Shown: positions 63,458-64,000 of the stretch, in pieces
Layout: each line of letters starts with the position of its first letter
Position numbering within the stretch: position 1 is the first letter of the stretch
Source: Streptomyces sp. ITFR-21
GTDB taxonomy: Bacteria; Actinomycetota; Actinomycetes; Streptomycetales; Streptomycetaceae
Direction of reading: 5' to 3'
Length of the DNA: 64,000 nt
Assembly (NCBI RefSeq): GCF_031844685.1
Contig: NZ_CP134605.1
Coordinates: forward strand, 1,211,501-1,275,500
Made by a program: the position numbers and the translations under genes
Notes under the pieces: generated by a model
Told to the model about the DNA's origin: nothing
What the model saw: only the letters and a program-made list of their open reading frames with translations
The model's database searches: none

Positions 63458-64000
63458 TCATGCGAGGAGCGCCAGTTCGGTGTCGCGGATGGGGCGGCCG
63501 CCGGTGGCGACCGCGAAGCGGACCGGGCCGGACCGGTCGCCGGCGGGCTCGAACACCAGCGCCGACAGGCGCAGTTCCGGGTTGGCCCGGATCAGCTCCG
63601 GGCCGCAGGCGGCGAACGCGCGGCCGCGGGCCCTGATCGGCTCGGGCAGCCAGTCCAGCGGCGGGATATCGATGGCCGCGGGCCCGTCGCCGCCCGGCCG
63701 GGCGAGCGCCGCGAGCGGCCCGGGTGCGCGCCGGAGTTCCTCGGGCAGCACCTCGACGGCGCAGGGCAGTTCCTCCAGGACGACCACCAGGGGCCGGCCG
63801 GCTCCGATGTGGTCGGCCAGCCCGCGGCGTTCGGCGGGCGAGGGCCACAGCCGGGCCGGGCGCCAGCAGGCAGGGCCGCGCCGCTCCCACAGGATCCGGC
63901 GGGGCCCTTCGAGGACGATCAGCGCGGCGCCGACCTCGCGGCACGGGTCGCGTACGGGGTCGGCGGGCCGCCAGTCGGCGGCGGCGGGGGCCCGGCCGGC
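63458..64000 (-). CDS. Unrecognised protein, 5' end beyond the window
   Basis: An open frame continues through the window edge, so the start is missing; at least 180 residues are visible. Sequence such as GAALIVLEGPRRILWERRG and HIGAGRPLVVVLEELPCAV shows alternating hydrophobic strands and looks like a compact alpha/beta or hotdog-like enzyme domain, but I cannot name it. It ends at TELALLA. It lies 110 bp before the AvrD gene on the same strand, and the same order suggests co-function. Confidence 0.7.
   Translation of the reverse strand, partial: AGRAPAAADWRPADPVRDPCREVGAALIVLEGPRRILWERRGPACWRPARLWPSPAERRGLADHIGAGRPLVVVLEELPCAVEVLPEELRRAPGPLAALARPGGDGPAAIDIPPLDWLPEPIRARGRAFAACGPELIRANPELRLSALVFEPAGDRSGPVRFAVATGGRPIRDTELALLA

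Overview
The window is high-GC actinobacterial DNA, almost certainly from a streptomycete (Streptomyces or a close relative in the Streptomycetaceae). The evidence is the GC content, frequent GTG starts, TAGGCT-like -10 boxes, and a core gene order that includes whiA-yvcK-rapZ-uvrC, gap-pgk-tpiA-secG, uvrA, uvrB, rpsA, polA, an ANTAR response regulator of the PdtaR type, and pyk. No rRNA operon, CRISPR array, IS element or intact prophage is visible.

Layout. 0-3.4 kb: amino-sugar genes (SIS-domain protein, BadF/BcrA-type N-acetylglucosamine kinase, divergent RpiR regulator). 3.5-7.7 kb: minus-strand block gap, pgk, tpiA, secG and an rbpA-family gene, with hairpins between most units. 7.8-13 kb: tightly overlapping uvrC-rapZ-yvcK-whiA operon, then a Rieske lipoprotein. 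14-26 kb: uvrA and uvrB flank a metallo-hydrolase, a CtaG-like cytochrome oxidase assembly protein, and a small ter module (TerC, a giant TerD fusion carrying 53 perfect copies of a 9-bp repeat, and a second TerD). 26-36 kb: ogt-type methyltransferase, TPR protein, coaE, PAC2 protein, rpsA, a methyltransferase, HrpB helicase with a low-complexity insertion, and a secreted lytic transglycosylase. 36.7-45.5 kb: polA, a YdeP-type molybdopterin oxidoreductase, a hotdog thioesterase, a membrane Ser/Thr kinase, and a neighbouring membrane protein with a similar ectodomain.

45.5-55 kb: a decayed LAGLIDADG/HTH-type gene lies beside a tRNA gene with a Leu (CAA) anticodon but no long variable arm. pdtaR, a complete branched-chain amino-acid ABC transporter operon (livJHMGF) and pyk follow. 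The strand composition flips from C-rich to G-rich at about 46.2 kb regardless of gene direction.

55-64 kb: the most accessory part. It holds a Tat-exported 5'-nucleotidase-type phosphoesterase, a two-gene PLP decarboxylase plus amine N-hydroxylase cassette (hydroxamate chemistry, no siderophore synthetase in view), a MarR regulator divergent from a nitroreductase-fold protein, and a minus-strand run of unknown protein (cut by the window edge), AvrD-family protein and P-loop ATPase. A perfect 25-bp inverted repeat sits directly before the decarboxylase gene. This right end is the best candidate for an uncharacterised small-molecule locus.
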